NCBI RefSeq assembly: GCF_003014695.1
Contig: NZ_PYAS01000008.1
Coordinates: 310,001 to 374,000 of the forward strand
Length of the DNA stretch: 64,000 nucleotides
DNA from: Dyadobacter jiangsuensis
GTDB taxonomy: Bacteria; Bacteroidota; Bacteroidia; Cytophagales; Spirosomataceae
Reading direction: 5' to 3'
The notes beneath the pieces are model-generated. The model worked only from the letters and a program-made list of their open reading frames with translations. It was not told where the DNA came from and ran no database searches. The translations under genes were made by a program, and so were the position numbers. Every line of letters starts with the position of its first letter. Within the stretch, counting starts at the first letter, position 1. Positions 1 to 8,940 of the stretch are shown here, piece by piece.

Positions 1-2413
1 CGGACGCATTGTTGTTGTGACGACGTTTACGGGCGAAGGTTTCTTTTCCGAATTTGTAATTGAATGCAATGCTGATGCGCTGTGTATCCGTTTTGTTGAC
101 CTGACGATAATCTGATTGAGCGATCCCGAATGACCGGCTATGATACACCCAGGAATGAAACAGGTCTTCGAAATTCACCGCGATCGTGCCTTTTCCTTTC
201 CATATCTTTTTCTGAATGCCGCCGTTGACACGGAACATATTTGAAATCTGCGCCTGGGCGTTGATGTCGCGGCTGGCATAGTAACCTCCCAACTCTGCAT
301 TCCAGCCATTGCCGAGGTTGAAATAGTTGTTGAGTTCAAGACGCGCCACATTGGTCGCATAATTTATTGCGTCGTTGTACAAAGGACCTTCCATAGCAAT
401 GCGCGACAGCCGCAATGTGGTGCTATTGTACCACCAGCTCGTGACCTGGCCGGATACACTTGTGTTAAGCAATACCATATAACCACTGGCGATGTTATCG
501 GGGCGACTGATGAACGTATCCCCCTTCGCCTGAATGGTTGTAAAAAGGACATTCGTGAAGCGATTGTAGCTGAGGCCCATGTTCAGAAAACTTTTATGCT
601 GGTATTTCAATTCCAGCCGGTCCTGATATTGCGGTATCAAATGCGGGTTTCCCGCGCTGTAAGTGTATTGATCTTTGTAAAAAACGAAGGGGTTCAGCAT
701 CTGGTAATTCGGTCGGTTGATCCTCCGCACGGCCATGAGTACAAATGCATTCTTGTCGTTCAGTTTGTAATTGAGAAAAATACTGGGGAAGAGTTTGGTG
801 TATTTTTGGTTAAAACGTGTTGCCGGAACGGAGTCGTTACCCAGCTGATTGCCTTTTGCAAGCGTATTTTCCAAACGTAAACCCACTTGTATGCCAAAAC
901 GTGCCCACCGTTTTTCACCACTGGCATAGGCGGAATTGATGTTCTCGCGGTACAGGAAGTGATTCGACCGGCGGTTGTCGATCACCACATTGCCGTCGTT
1001 GGTATTGAAGTAATTGAACACAAAGTCATTATCCACATAACTTGACTTAAATCCTGCCTCTACACGTCCTTTGTCCTTCAACGGGTGAACATAGTCAGCT
1101 TTCAAAGTGTAGATATTGATTTCCGAAGGGGTGCGATAGCGGAACAGCTCCCGGCTGGTCATGGTGCCGTCTGAATGGAACAGGCGGTTTTCAAGGTCTT
1201 GCCTGCCGTTGCTGTGATAGTTCAGATAGTTTACATCAATAGCCAACTCGCGGCCCTTATCGTTTAATTTGTGCAACATATTCATATTCAAACTAGTATT
1301 GTTGCGAATATCCTTCGAAACCGTACCGCCCTTTCCGGAGCTAATGAGGTTGTTAAGCGCATTCCGCTGCGTGCTTTCGTAGCTAAAATTGCCATTCCGC
1401 GAAGAACCATTCAGGTTGAGAATAGCCCCGAAAATCGTTTGGGGCTTAGCGGTCAGGTCCATTCCAAGGTTGATATTATAGCCGTTTCCAGCGGTTACCT
1501 GGTCGTTTTTCAGTCCAACCTGCGATTTCAATGTACCTGATTCCTCGAAGTACCTGCGGCTGAAATCATCTTTGCTGTAATTTTTTTCATAACTGTAACC
1601 CAGGTTGGCAAACAGGTTCAGCTTTCGGCGGTTGTAATTCAGATTCAGCGCGTCATTGCTTCGCGCGTACCTGCCCTGGCTCCCGCCCAGGGCTACGCTT
1701 CCCGTGAGCCCGCCCGCACGTGTTTTTTTCAAACGGATATCAATTACCGCATTACCTGCCGCATCGTATCGGGCAGGTGGGTTATCCATGAGTTCGATCT
1801 TATCGAGCACGCCGCCGGGTAACGATTTCAGGTAGGCCGCCAGATCGGCGCCCGACATGTAAGTACTGCGCCCGTCGATCAGCACCATTACCCCGCCCTT
1901 TCCATTTAAACTGATTTCTCCGTTCGCATTCAAAGTTACGCCCGGCGTTTTACTTAATACATCGAGCGTGTTACTGGTGGCGCTCCCGATCATAGAGCCG
2001 ACGTTTACTATCGTGCGGTCTATTTCCTGCTCGATCAGCGGCTTTTGCGCTTTTACCACTACTTCTTGGAGTTCGATGCTTTTGGCGGGAAGCAGGATAA
2101 TCGCGGGTAATGCAATGCTGGAATGCCCGGCGTCGATCGTCAATGCCGTACTTTTGAAGTTCTTCTGTCCTATCGCACTGATTGCCAATACATACGTATT
2201 ATTTTCAAGATTGATAAAACGAAAATTTCCATTCATGTCCGTTACCTCACCGGTTACGAGCGTCGAATCCGACGATTTAAGCAAGCGGACGGTTGCGCCT
2301 GGCAAACTTTCATTTCCGGCGTCTTTAACTGTTCCGGAAATGGTGTTGCCAGTTTGAGCGTAGGCACTTAAACTGATCAGGATAGATGTTAGGATTGCAA
2401 AAAGCGTTTTCAT
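1..2413 (-). CDS. TonB-dependent receptor-like outer membrane barrel protein, C-terminus cut by window edge
   Basis: The minus strand is open from an ATG at 2413 to the window edge, about 804 codons, so the C-terminus is missing. The product starts with a signal peptide (residues 1-20, ending SAYAQ), then a carboxypeptidase-regulatory-like beta-sandwich (about 25-95, GTVKDAGNESLPGATV), then a plug-like region with LSKTPGVTLNANG and PPARYDAAGNAVIDI, then a long barrel rich in alternating aromatics. The RPNYQMLNPF motif is typical of the Bacteroidota outer membrane beta-barrel family related to TonB-dependent receptors. It sits in the outer membrane; the substrate cannot be told. No SusD-like partner is seen upstream; the other side is outside the window. 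It is transcribed away from the histidine kinase at 2657. Confidence 0.9.
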   Translation of the reverse strand, partial: MKTLFAILTSILISLSAYAQTGNTISGTVKDAGNESLPGATVRLLKSSDSTLVTGEVTDMNGNFRFINLENNTYVLAISAIGQKNFKSTALTIDAGHSSIALPAIILLPAKSIELQEVVVKAQKPLIEQEIDRTIVNVGSMIGSATSNTLDVLSKTPGVTLNANGEISLNGKGGVMVLIDGRSTYMSGADLAAYLKSLPGGVLDKIELMDNPPARYDAAGNAVIDIRLKKTRAGGLTGSVALGGSQGRYARSNDALNLNYNRRKLNLFANLGYSYEKNYSKDDFSRRYFEESGTLKSQVGLKNDQVTAGNGYNINLGMDLTAKPQTIFGAILNLNGSSRNGNFSYESTQRNALNNLISSGKGGTVSKDIRNNTSLNMNMLHKLNDKGRELAIDVNYLNYHSNGRQDLENRLFHSDGTMTSRELFRYRTPSEINIYTLKADYVHPLKDKGRVEAGFKSSYVDNDFVFNYFNTNDGNVVIDNRRSNHFLYRENINSAYASGEKRWARFGIQVGLRLENTLAKGNQLGNDSVPATRFNQKYTKLFPSIFLNYKLNDKNAFVLMAVRRINRPNYQMLNPFVFYKDQYTYSAGNPHLIPQYQDRLELKYQHKSFLNMGLSYNRFTNVLFTTIQAKGDTFISRPDNIASGYMVLLNTSVSGQVTSWWYNSTTLRLSRIAMEGPLYNDAINYATNVARLELNNYFNLGNGWNAELGGYYASRDINAQAQISNMFRVNGGIQKKIWKGKGTIAVNFEDLFHSWVYHSRSFGIAQSDYRQVNKTDTQRISIAFNYKFGKETFARKRRHNNNAS

Positions 2414-2656
2414 GGCTGTTACTTTAGATGGTCGAGTGATGAGGCAAATATTACCCGGCCTAGTAACCCCATGAAATAATTGTGTTGTAACTTCCCGGAA
2501 CCGTGACGGAAACCGCTTTAAGGCTGACGAACCATTTCGACCTGGACTGGTAGCTTTCTGTCATGAAATCGGGCCATTATAACAGCTTGCTATCTTATTA
2601 CTGCCTTCGGGAAAGCATATTTGCAAGCGCCGCCAAGGCATGAACCGGATGATCCC

Positions 2657-3697
2657 ATGAGCAGTATTTTCAATAGCGACAACAAAGAGGCGACTCAAAT
2701 CGGCATTTATGTGGTGCTCACTGCCGCGGCATGTGTACCCGTTTTCTTCGGTATCGACACTTATCTGAATATCATCGGCGCTGCGCACGACGAGGCGGTT
2801 GCCACTGCCGCGACGCTGGTCCTTTTCGGGTGTATTTACATCGGCCGGCACCTGGCCACGATATGGTCGGCCCGGCAGCGCGAAATCCCCAAAAATGTCC
2901 TGAACGGGCTGGCTATCGCGATTGCAGTGTGTTTCGTCTGGCTTTTTGTCCACGTCGATTTGCAGTTTGAGACGTTCCGGGGCATTAATCTGCTGCTGTA
3001 CTGGATACCTTTTCTGATAATCGGGCTTTGCACCGGCGCATTAATTAAGTTATTCAGAATGAGCACACGGAAGGAACTCGAAGCTGCCAAAACACAGGCT
3101 GCTCAAAGCCAGAGTGAGCTGCATATGCTGCAATCGCAACTGAGTCCACATTTTTTGTTCAACACATTAAACAATATGTACGGTCTCTCGATCACGCAGC
3201 ATGAAAAGATCCCTGCGTTGATCCTGAAACTTTCGGATTTACTGCGGTATTCGGTGTATGAGGCGAACGAAACTTACGTGCCGCTGAAAGATGAGCTGGC
3301 TTACATACACAATTACATCGACTTCGAGCAACTTCGGATCGGTGACCGGCTGGAACTAAAAACGGACATTGAAAGCCTGACAAACAACGATATCCGGATT
3401 GCCCCGATGCTGCTGATCGTCTTTGTCGAAAATGCATTCAAACACTCCAAAAACACTTCCGAGCCAACGGTATTCATCGAAATACGGCTGAAAATCTGGG
3501 GAAATTCCATTCTTTTTTACCTTAGAAATTCGCACAACCGGTCCGACATTAAGGCACAAACCGTTGAAAAACATAGCGGTTTCGGTCTCGCAAATGTGAA
3601 GAAGCGGCTGCAACTATTATATCCGAACCAGCACGACCTCTCGATTGAAAATGGAGAGACCCATTACACCGTTAACTTACGCCTGAATCTTCGATAA
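2657..3697 (+). CDS. LytS/YehU-type sensor histidine kinase
   Basis: The 346-aa product has four predicted membrane helices in its first 130 residues, a short linker helix, then a His_kinase domain with LSPHFLFNTLNN around the phospho-acceptor His165, and a C-terminal HATPase with VENAFKH (N box) and GFGLANVKKRL (G box). Kinases of this family phosphorylate a LytTR regulator, which is the next gene, one base downstream. I chose the ATG at 2657; the frame is open to a TTG at 2621, but the ATG gives a normal N-terminus. The signal sensed is unknown. No separate extracytoplasmic sensor domain is visible. Confidence 0.92.
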   Translation: MSSIFNSDNKEATQIGIYVVLTAAACVPVFFGIDTYLNIIGAAHDEAVATAATLVLFGCIYIGRHLATIWSARQREIPKNVLNGLAIAIAVCFVWLFVHVDLQFETFRGINLLLYWIPFLIIGLCTGALIKLFRMSTRKELEAAKTQAAQSQSELHMLQSQLSPHFLFNTLNNMYGLSITQHEKIPALILKLSDLLRYSVYEANETYVPLKDELAYIHNYIDFEQLRIGDRLELKTDIESLTNNDIRIAPMLLIVFVENAFKHSKNTSEPTVFIEIRLKIWGNSILFYLRNSHNRSDIKAQTVEKHSGFGLANVKKRLQLLYPNQHDLSIENGETHYTVNLRLNLR

Positions 3698-3698
3698 T

Positions 3699-4412
3699 AT
3701 GACGCCCATCGACTGCCTGATCGTCGACGACGAACCCATTGCGCGGGACATTATACGTACCTATTGTGCGCATCTCCCCTACCTGCACGTGACGGGTGTG
3801 TGCGGGAGCGCGCTCGAAGCCAGGGCAGTGCTGATGCAGCAGAAAGTCGATATTGTTTTCCTGGACATCAATATGCCTGTAATGGACGGTATTTCTTTCC
3901 TCAAAACACTCAAAACACCGCCGCAAATCATATTTACGACCGCCTACAAAGAATATGCCGTCGACGCATTCGACCTCTCCGCTTGCGACTATCTCTTAAA
4001 ACCTTTTTCCCTCGAACGTTTTATCGTCGCCGTTGACAAAGCCATGGAAAAATTACAACCTACCGCTAGGGCATTTGTTGAAACCGGTGAATCAAAAGAA
4101 GACGACTTTCTTTTCCTGAAAGCCGAAGGCAGGATTTACAAGGTGATGCACGACGACCTGTTGTACGCCGAGGCGAACGGGAATTATACCAAAGTAAGGA
4201 CTGCGCAGCATACCCTACTACCGGCGATGACTTTTTCAGGCTTTGAGGAGCTGGTTCCCAAATCAAAATTCCTGCGGATTCACCGCTCGTTTATCATCAA
4301 TAAATCCAAAATAGATCACATTGAGGGCAACCGTGTATTTATCCAAAATACCGAAATACCGATCGGCAGCAATTATCGTGAGCAGTTTTTGAAGCAAATC
4401 GGCCTTTCCTAG
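3699..4412 (+). CDS. LytTR-family response regulator
   Basis: The 237-aa product has a receiver domain (about 1-120) with the acidic pair in IVDDE, the phospho-acceptor Asp56 in VFLDINMP, and the conserved Lys101 in DYLLKPF. A LytTR DNA-binding domain follows (about 130-237), with LYAEANGNYTKV and LRIHRSFIINKSKI, both typical. It starts one base after the kinase stop, so the two are cotranscribed and form a two-component pair. Target promoters are not evident; members of this family often control a nearby gene. The gene downstream is on the other strand. Confidence 0.94.
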   Translation: MTPIDCLIVDDEPIARDIIRTYCAHLPYLHVTGVCGSALEARAVLMQQKVDIVFLDINMPVMDGISFLKTLKTPPQIIFTTAYKEYAVDAFDLSACDYLLKPFSLERFIVAVDKAMEKLQPTARAFVETGESKEDDFLFLKAEGRIYKVMHDDLLYAEANGNYTKVRTAQHTLLPAMTFSGFEELVPKSKFLRIHRSFIINKSKIDHIEGNRVFIQNTEIPIGSNYREQFLKQIGLS

Positions 4413-4425
4413 TGAGCTCATCCAA

Positions 4426-4449
4426 TAAAAAAGCAGGGTCTCCCCTGCT
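4426..4449 (-). terminator. Rho-independent terminator of the barrel protein gene
   Basis: A 7-bp perfect stem (4432-4438 with 4443-4449) and a 4-nt loop are followed on the minus strand by a run of six T. It lies 30 bases after the stop of the minus-strand gene at 4480. It may also slow transcripts coming from the response regulator. Confidence 0.75.
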
Positions 4450-4479
4450 CTTCTGACAACGCTGCAAACTGATAACTCA

Positions 4480-5055
4480 CTATTTATGAGCGGGAATCAC
4501 AAAGAACAAGCTCAGCTGAATCACGCTGTTTTTGAAATCGGGATTCATTGCCGCATTCTTGTCGAAATCACCGACTTTGGAAAAACCGGCGATATATCGC
4601 GCGCCGATGCCAAGTCCGAAATTGGCCTGGTAGCCCAGCCCGACAGCTCCTGCCAGGTCAAGGTTTTTAGCAAAATGGTCGATAGTCTGATCCGGAACAT
4701 CCTCCCCCGTCTTAAATGATGCCTGCGGTCCGAATTCGAAATAGAATCCGCCTTTCGCCCGGAATTTCAGCATGACCGGCACCGTCACGTACGACGTTTT
4801 GAAATTCCGTTTGCCGCCATTGTCAATTTTGGCCCCCTGTGTCGAAAACAACACCTCAGGCTGGATCGAAAACACCTGCCCGATCCCGAAGTTCATGATA
4901 CCGCCCAAATGAAACCCCACGAGGGCATCCGATTCAATATCACTTCCGGTATAGTTGCTGATGTTGATTCCCGCTTTCGGGCCGATGGAAAACGACTGCG
5001 CAAACGCCGCACTGCTGAACACCGACAGAAGAACGAGCAAAGAGATTTTTCTCAT
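4480..5055 (-). CDS. PorT-like outer membrane beta-barrel protein
   Basis: The 191-aa product carries a signal peptide (1-20, ending SAAFAQS) and an eight-stranded-barrel pattern: IGPKAGINISNYTG near the start, VGFHLGGIMNFG, FSIQPEVLFSTQGAK, and a final strand VIQLSLFFVIP. This is the common small outer membrane barrel (PorT/OmpW-like, OMP_b-brl) of Bacteroidota. Function is not assignable from sequence. The frame is open further upstream to 5118, but the signal peptide fixes the start at 5055. A terminator follows at 4426-4449. Confidence 0.85.
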   Translation of the reverse strand: MRKISLLVLLSVFSSAAFAQSFSIGPKAGINISNYTGSDIESDALVGFHLGGIMNFGIGQVFSIQPEVLFSTQGAKIDNGGKRNFKTSYVTVPVMLKFRAKGGFYFEFGPQASFKTGEDVPDQTIDHFAKNLDLAGAVGLGYQANFGLGIGARYIAGFSKVGDFDKNAAMNPDFKNSVIQLSLFFVIPAHK

Positions 5056-5290
5056 GGTTTTTGAATTTGAAGTGGTTTGATATGTGGAACGACATCGAGT
5101 AAGCAAAAAACGTGCCACAAGTTACATCAGCCGATAGGGATCCCGCACTCGTTCTTCGCTCATCCATCCCACCACTACTCCCTCAAAATGAAACACTTAA
5201 AAATAATCACCACAAAATATCTCAAAATTTCTTGCGCTTATCGATATTAACCTTACCTTTGCACCATGAATCGCGCACGGCGAATCAAAT

Positions 5291-5375
5291 AGAGAGATGG
5301 CAGAGTGGTCGATTGCGACGGTCTTGAAAACCGTTGACTGTAACAGGTCCGGGGGTTCGAATCCCTCTCTCTCTG
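5291..5375 (+). tRNA. tRNA-Ser (anticodon TGA)
   Basis: The 85-nt sequence folds as a class II tRNA: a 7-bp acceptor stem (agagaga 5291-5297 with tctctct 5368-5374), discriminator G at 5375, anticodon loop cttgaaa reading TGA (serine), a long variable arm and a TTCGAAT T-loop. CCA is not encoded. It marks the left edge of the mobile region: the next gene is an integrase remnant, and tRNA genes are common integration sites. Confidence 0.95.
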
Positions 5376-5398
5376 CAGGACATGATGTCAAAACATTC

Positions 5399-5433
5399 AA
5401 AAACCCCGTTTAAACGCTTTAAACGGGGTTTTT
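5399..5433 (+). terminator. Strong terminator after tRNA-Ser
   Basis: A perfect 16-bp inverted repeat (5399-5414 and 5418-5433) with a 3-nt loop has an A-run on one side and a T-run on the other, so it can stop transcription from both directions. It starts 24 bases after the tRNA. Confidence 0.85.
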
Positions 5434-5624
5434 GCGTTTTTCGGGCTTTCCAAAAAATGCACAAATTCCCAATGAAAATGTAGGGTATCGTGGAAGTGAC
5501 AAAATTGAGCAAAAACTTCCATACCACACTTACTAACTGGCTGATCAAAAGATGTTTACACACTAAACATCTTTACTTTCAATTGTAACAATTCGATTTT
5601 TGTTCATCTTAAACATTTTTTACT

Positions 5625-6608
5625 ATGTTGGAAACAAGCTTCGGGTTGATTTTCTTTTTGAAAAAGCCCAAACCAGAATTAGCGGGTGGAATGCGCTATG
5701 TCTATTGTCGGGTCACGGTTAACGGCATTCCCAAGGACATCTCTACAAAACGCATCTGGCATCCATCGAAATGGAGCGTCAGCGCTGGTCGGGCGACAGG
5801 AAACAAGGAAGACACTAAGACATTGAATGCCTACCTCGATACACTGACTTCCAAGATTTACGAGGCAAAGCGGTCCCTGATTGAGGCAAATAAGGAGATA
5901 ACCTCAGAAGCTATCAAGAATCTTCTTCTCGGCAGAACGGAAGGCGGGAAAACTATACTGCCCATCTTCCGCGAGCACAACGATCAGATCGCGGCTTTGA
6001 TTGGGGCCGATTTTGCTCCCGGCACTTTGGAGCGGTATGAGACCTGCATGAAACACACCCGCGATTTCATCAAATGGAAATACCAGGCAGACGACTTTGA
6101 GATCCGGAAGCTTGACTACGAATTCATATCACAATATGAGTATGGTCACGAGATCGACGACTGGTCAGCGCTGTTTCTGACCGAAACTCAGGAGCATTTT
6201 CAAAGCCTGGAAATCAAGGTCGGTAAATCCATTGCAGCTATCGACCGGGCTGCATTGGAGCTGAAAGGCAGGAAACGGTTCCTGCAGTTTCAAGACCGAG
6301 GCCAAGCACTATTCTATGGCATGGGTGTAAGCGCTCCTTATTCAATAGCTGGCATTGTCATATCTGTTTTGTTCTATGTATTGATACGCCATGGACAGCA
6401 GTATGTAGAGCGGCAAAGAATTTTGGACGAGTACCAGAATGCACCGGCTTACAGGCAGATCATGGAGCAAGGAAAAATCGTCGAGTACGATAAAATGCTC
6501 TACCTGCAACTAACGCCTTTACCTAAGAAAGGGAAAGTCCAGATCGGTGAGCACTACGTTTATGACTCCCACGGTAAACGCGTGCTGGTTCCGCTAGGGG
6601 CCGAGTAG
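5625..6608 (+). pseudogene. Broken tyrosine recombinase fused to an unrelated mobile-element tail
   Basis: The open frame encodes 327 aa. Residues about 1-170 match the front of Bacteroidota tyrosine integrases: the arm-binding domain (LKKPKPELAGGMRYVYCRVTV, ISTKRIWHPSKW) and the start of the SAM-like core domain (YETCMKHTRDFIKWKY, DYEFISQYEY). From about residue 172 the sequence changes character, with a membrane segment (about 235-255) and a hydrophilic tail ending RVLVPLGAE. The catalytic domain with its Arg-His-Arg-Tyr residues is absent, so this cannot recombine DNA. I infer that a deletion joined the integrase front to the end of another mobilisation-region gene. Whether the fusion is expressed is unknown. 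Confidence 0.7.
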
Positions 6609-6620
6609 GGCAGCTTATTT

Positions 6621-6740
6621 TTCAAACGATTTCGAACAAAAGCGAACAACTTCAAACGCTTTCGAACGAATTCGAACACTTTCAAACAAATCCGAATTTT
6701 TTAGAACGGAAGCGAACACTTTCGAACAGTTTCGAACGTG
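6621..6740 (+). repeat. Twelve tandem 10-bp repeats, consensus TTCGAACNNN
   Basis: From 6621 to 6740 the sequence is twelve consecutive decamers in strict register, each a variant of TTCGAACNNN (for example ttcaaacgat, ttcgaacaaa, agcgaacaac, tccgaatttt). The last three bases of each unit vary. The period equals about one helical turn, so all copies face the same side of the helix. The array lies between the integrase remnant and the oriT-like hairpin, upstream of the mobilisation genes. This fits a protein-binding iteron array, for example for the accessory protein at 6871, but that is inference. Confidence 0.85.
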
Positions 6741-6750
6741 GGCTGTAGTT

Positions 6751-6830
6751 TTCTCCCTAGCCAGCTATCGCCGGTACGTCGCAAAATGCGACTCCCCGGC
6801 GGAGCTGGCCAGGAGAAACCCCTGGACCCC
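6751..6830 (+). other. oriT-like inverted repeat upstream of the mobilisation genes
   Basis: Two imperfect inverted arms (6751-6774 and 6796-6817, sharing TTCTCC, GCCAGCT and CGCCGG in mirrored order) enclose a second small hairpin (6778-6783 with 6787-6792). A C-rich stretch, cccctggacccc, follows at 6819-6830. Nested hairpins next to a relaxase operon are the usual look of a transfer origin. The nick site cannot be given from sequence alone. Confidence 0.55.
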
Positions 6831-6870
6831 TGCTATTCGCCTCCGGCTCATAGCTAATCTCAAAAGACAT

Positions 6871-7530
6871 ATGCAAAATCAGAAAACGAAAGGTAGACCG
6901 CCCAAACAGAAAGGCACTGCCAAAAGGGAACACTTTTCAGTTTGGGTGAGCGCTGAACAGAAAAGCCAGATTAATCAGATTATAGAGAAAAGTGGGCTTT
7001 CCGCCAGTCAGTATTTCTTGACATTGGCGCTGGACGTCCCATTTAAAAAACCACAGAAAAGATCGCTCCCCAAACCGGTCACTGACACGGTCCGAATACT
7101 GGAGCAGCTTTCAGGGATCCTGTCGCTGGCAGTTTTAAAGACCAAAGATCAGCAGATGCTTTCCGCTCAATGGCAACAGAGCAGTCAGCGTGTCCGCTTA
7201 CTGGCTGACCTTATCACCTTGTGGGTATTTGAATCCTTTGAGATCCGTAGTACAAAGCAAACGCTCGATAGACTGCACTCATGGTTAAATGGGTTAACCA
7301 GCTTTTTGTCGCTTTTTCCTGATGAGCTTGAAAGCAAGCAGCAGCTTATTGAAGAGTGCCGGTTGAACGTCCGGGTCACAAGTGGCCTGCTCGATAAATA
7401 CCAGGCCTATTACCAGACCGCATTATCAGAGTTGGAACCAGCTTGGAAAGCAGTGAATGCTGACGCCAGCTCAGTGCATCGCGAGATCGAAAGTGCTCTT
7501 ACCGCATTACTGAAAACCATGAAGACATGA
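6871..7530 (+). CDS. Mobilisation accessory (MobC-like) protein
   Basis: The 219-aa product begins with a basic segment (KGRPPKQKGTAKRE) and a ribbon-helix-helix-like part at about 24-55 (FSVWVSAEQKSQINQIIEKS, then LSASQYFLTLALD), as in plasmid and element relaxosome accessory proteins that bind oriT. The rest is helical, without a recognised domain. Its stop overlaps the relaxase start (ATGA), so the two are translationally coupled. It follows the hairpin and decamer array directly, which are its likely binding sites. Confidence 0.7.
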   Translation: MQNQKTKGRPPKQKGTAKREHFSVWVSAEQKSQINQIIEKSGLSASQYFLTLALDVPFKKPQKRSLPKPVTDTVRILEQLSGILSLAVLKTKDQQMLSAQWQQSSQRVRLLADLITLWVFESFEIRSTKQTLDRLHSWLNGLTSFLSLFPDELESKQQLIEECRLNVRVTSGLLDKYQAYYQTALSELEPAWKAVNADASSVHREIESALTALLKTMKT

Positions 7531-8372
7531 TTGGGAAAGCAAGTTTAGGCAATAGCGCTAAAAGGCTTATCGAGTACTGCTACTACGACAAACAGGTTTC
7601 GGCGAAAATGCAAAGAAAGCTGGATATAGAAGAAGTCCGTGGAGAACTGGTCTACATACAGAACCTGGGAATTAAAATACTACCAGATGGAAAACTAGAC
7701 CTGGATTACCTGATTAAACAATTTGAGGCTAACCTCTCGCGGAACACGCAGCTGAGCAAATACATCTGGCATCAATCGTTTAGCTTCGCGCCAGGTGAAA
7801 AACTTAGCAACGAGACAATCACCAGCATCACTACTGAGTTTGCCAAAGAGTTCGGGTTTGAACAGAACCAAATACTTGTCTTCAAGCATGAGGATACCGG
7901 TAATCGCCATTTCCACATCGTTGCAAACCGGCTAAACTATAACGGAAAAAATACAGCCGATCATTTTAAGAACTACGCCCGGATCGGGACATTCTCTCGC
8001 AAAATGGAGCATAAACTGGGATTAGTTCAAGCACCTGATATGCGCATCAACCAGCGAAGGACACAGGAACTATCAATAACCGACCATGCACATTTGAAGC
8101 TTAGGCAGACGATTGACAAGCTGTTAGATAACGTAAAATCCATTGATGAGCTTAAAAAAGAATTGATGACCGTGGGATATAAATCTTACATCGGGCGCGG
8201 CATTGCATTCTTTAATATGCAGAAGAAAATTAAGATCAAGGGCTCTGATTTGGGGCGTGACTATTCGCTTTCTTCTCTTGAAAAGAGGCTGGCTCAAAAT
8301 TTGGAAATCGGCCTCAAAAAAGAGCTAAAACCGGATGTCAAAAAGCAGAAAAAACACAGCCTGGGCTTGTAA
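7527..8372 (+). CDS. Relaxase/mobilisation nuclease (MOBP-like), short
   Basis: The 281-aa product has relaxase features: an N-terminal MIGKASLGNSAKRLIEYC, a His in IWHQSFSFAPGE, and the metal-binding HExxTGNxHxH motif in KHEDTGNRHFHIVANR. Relaxases of this family nick oriT and lead the strand into the recipient. The C-terminal part (about 180-281) is basic and helical. It overlaps the accessory gene by four bases. At 281 aa it is shorter than many relaxases (350-450 aa), but the catalytic part looks intact. No conjugation pore genes are in the window, so transfer would need a helper element. Confidence 0.85.
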   Translation: MIGKASLGNSAKRLIEYCYYDKQVSAKMQRKLDIEEVRGELVYIQNLGIKILPDGKLDLDYLIKQFEANLSRNTQLSKYIWHQSFSFAPGEKLSNETITSITTEFAKEFGFEQNQILVFKHEDTGNRHFHIVANRLNYNGKNTADHFKNYARIGTFSRKMEHKLGLVQAPDMRINQRRTQELSITDHAHLKLRQTIDKLLDNVKSIDELKKELMTVGYKSYIGRGIAFFNMQKKIKIKGSDLGRDYSLSSLEKRLAQNLEIGLKKELKPDVKKQKKHSLGL

Positions 8373-8427
8373 ATACAGGTTTTCGTGAAGAATGACCTAT
8401 CTTAGCCAAAAATAACCCCGTTCACTC

Positions 8428-8901
8428 ATGAAACTGAAAGCAATTAAATTCTTTTCTCCGGAGGAAAACGTTTCCAAAACCAAAGTGGTCGAAAAAGTCG
8501 CACCGCTTCCGACAGGTTACATTTCTAATTCCGGCAAGCTCGTTTTCCCGGCTTCCGCACTACGCGACCTGGGAATTGATCCTGAATCTACCCATTTCAA
8601 AATTGGAACCCAGGAAGGAAAGCGAAAGATTAAATCCGTATATCTTGTGCCAGCAGCGGGTTCGGATCAAACTTTTTCCTTCGAGAAAAGTGGCAGAGGC
8701 CACGTAATTCCATTGGCGGTTATTCTGAAAAAAGGTAACGTCAACTTCGAAAGCGAAAAGCTGATCTTCAAGATTTCTACCTTTGATTTTGATCAAAATA
8801 CCAAAGGCTATGAGCTCGTGATCGAAACCGAAGCGCCAAAACCTGAGTATACCGGAAAGCCTCGTGGCAGAAAGCCTAAAGCTGCGATTGACGCAGAATA
8901 G
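8428..8901 (+). CDS. Hypothetical protein with an AT-hook-like tail
   Basis: This 157-aa protein has no domain I recognise. It is beta-rich in the middle (LPTGYISNSGKLVFPASALR, KSVYLVPAAG) and ends in KPRGRKPKAAI, an AT-hook-like basic motif that could bind the minor groove. It lies 55 bases after the relaxase on the same strand and converges with the sigma/Cas12f-like operon. A role in the mobile element is likely from position only. Confidence 0.6.
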   Translation: MKLKAIKFFSPEENVSKTKVVEKVAPLPTGYISNSGKLVFPASALRDLGIDPESTHFKIGTQEGKRKIKSVYLVPAAGSDQTFSFEKSGRGHVIPLAVILKKGNVNFESEKLIFKISTFDFDQNTKGYELVIETEAPKPEYTGKPRGRKPKAAIDAE

Positions 8902-8914
8902 AGCTACATAAAAT

Positions 8915-8940
8915 GCAGGTAACCGGGACCGGTTACCTGC
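8915..8940 (-). terminator. 12-bp perfect hairpin, terminator for the minus-strand RNA
   Basis: Arms 8915-8926 and 8929-8940 are perfectly complementary, with only 2 nt between them. On the minus strand the stem is followed by ATTTTATG, which makes a plausible intrinsic terminator for the RNA candidate and the operon above it. It also stands 14 bases after the plus-strand gene ending at 8901, so it may serve both directions. Confidence 0.75.

Noticed and set aside
1271..2357. Plus-strand open frames inside the TonB-dependent receptor gene
   Set aside because: They are antisense shadows of a minus-strand gene that reads cleanly as a receptor from 2413.
5701..5717. tcgggtcacg in the integrase remnant as a target of the guide candidate
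   Set aside because: Only 10 bases match the complement of the guide stretch and they lie inside a coding remnant; expected by chance.
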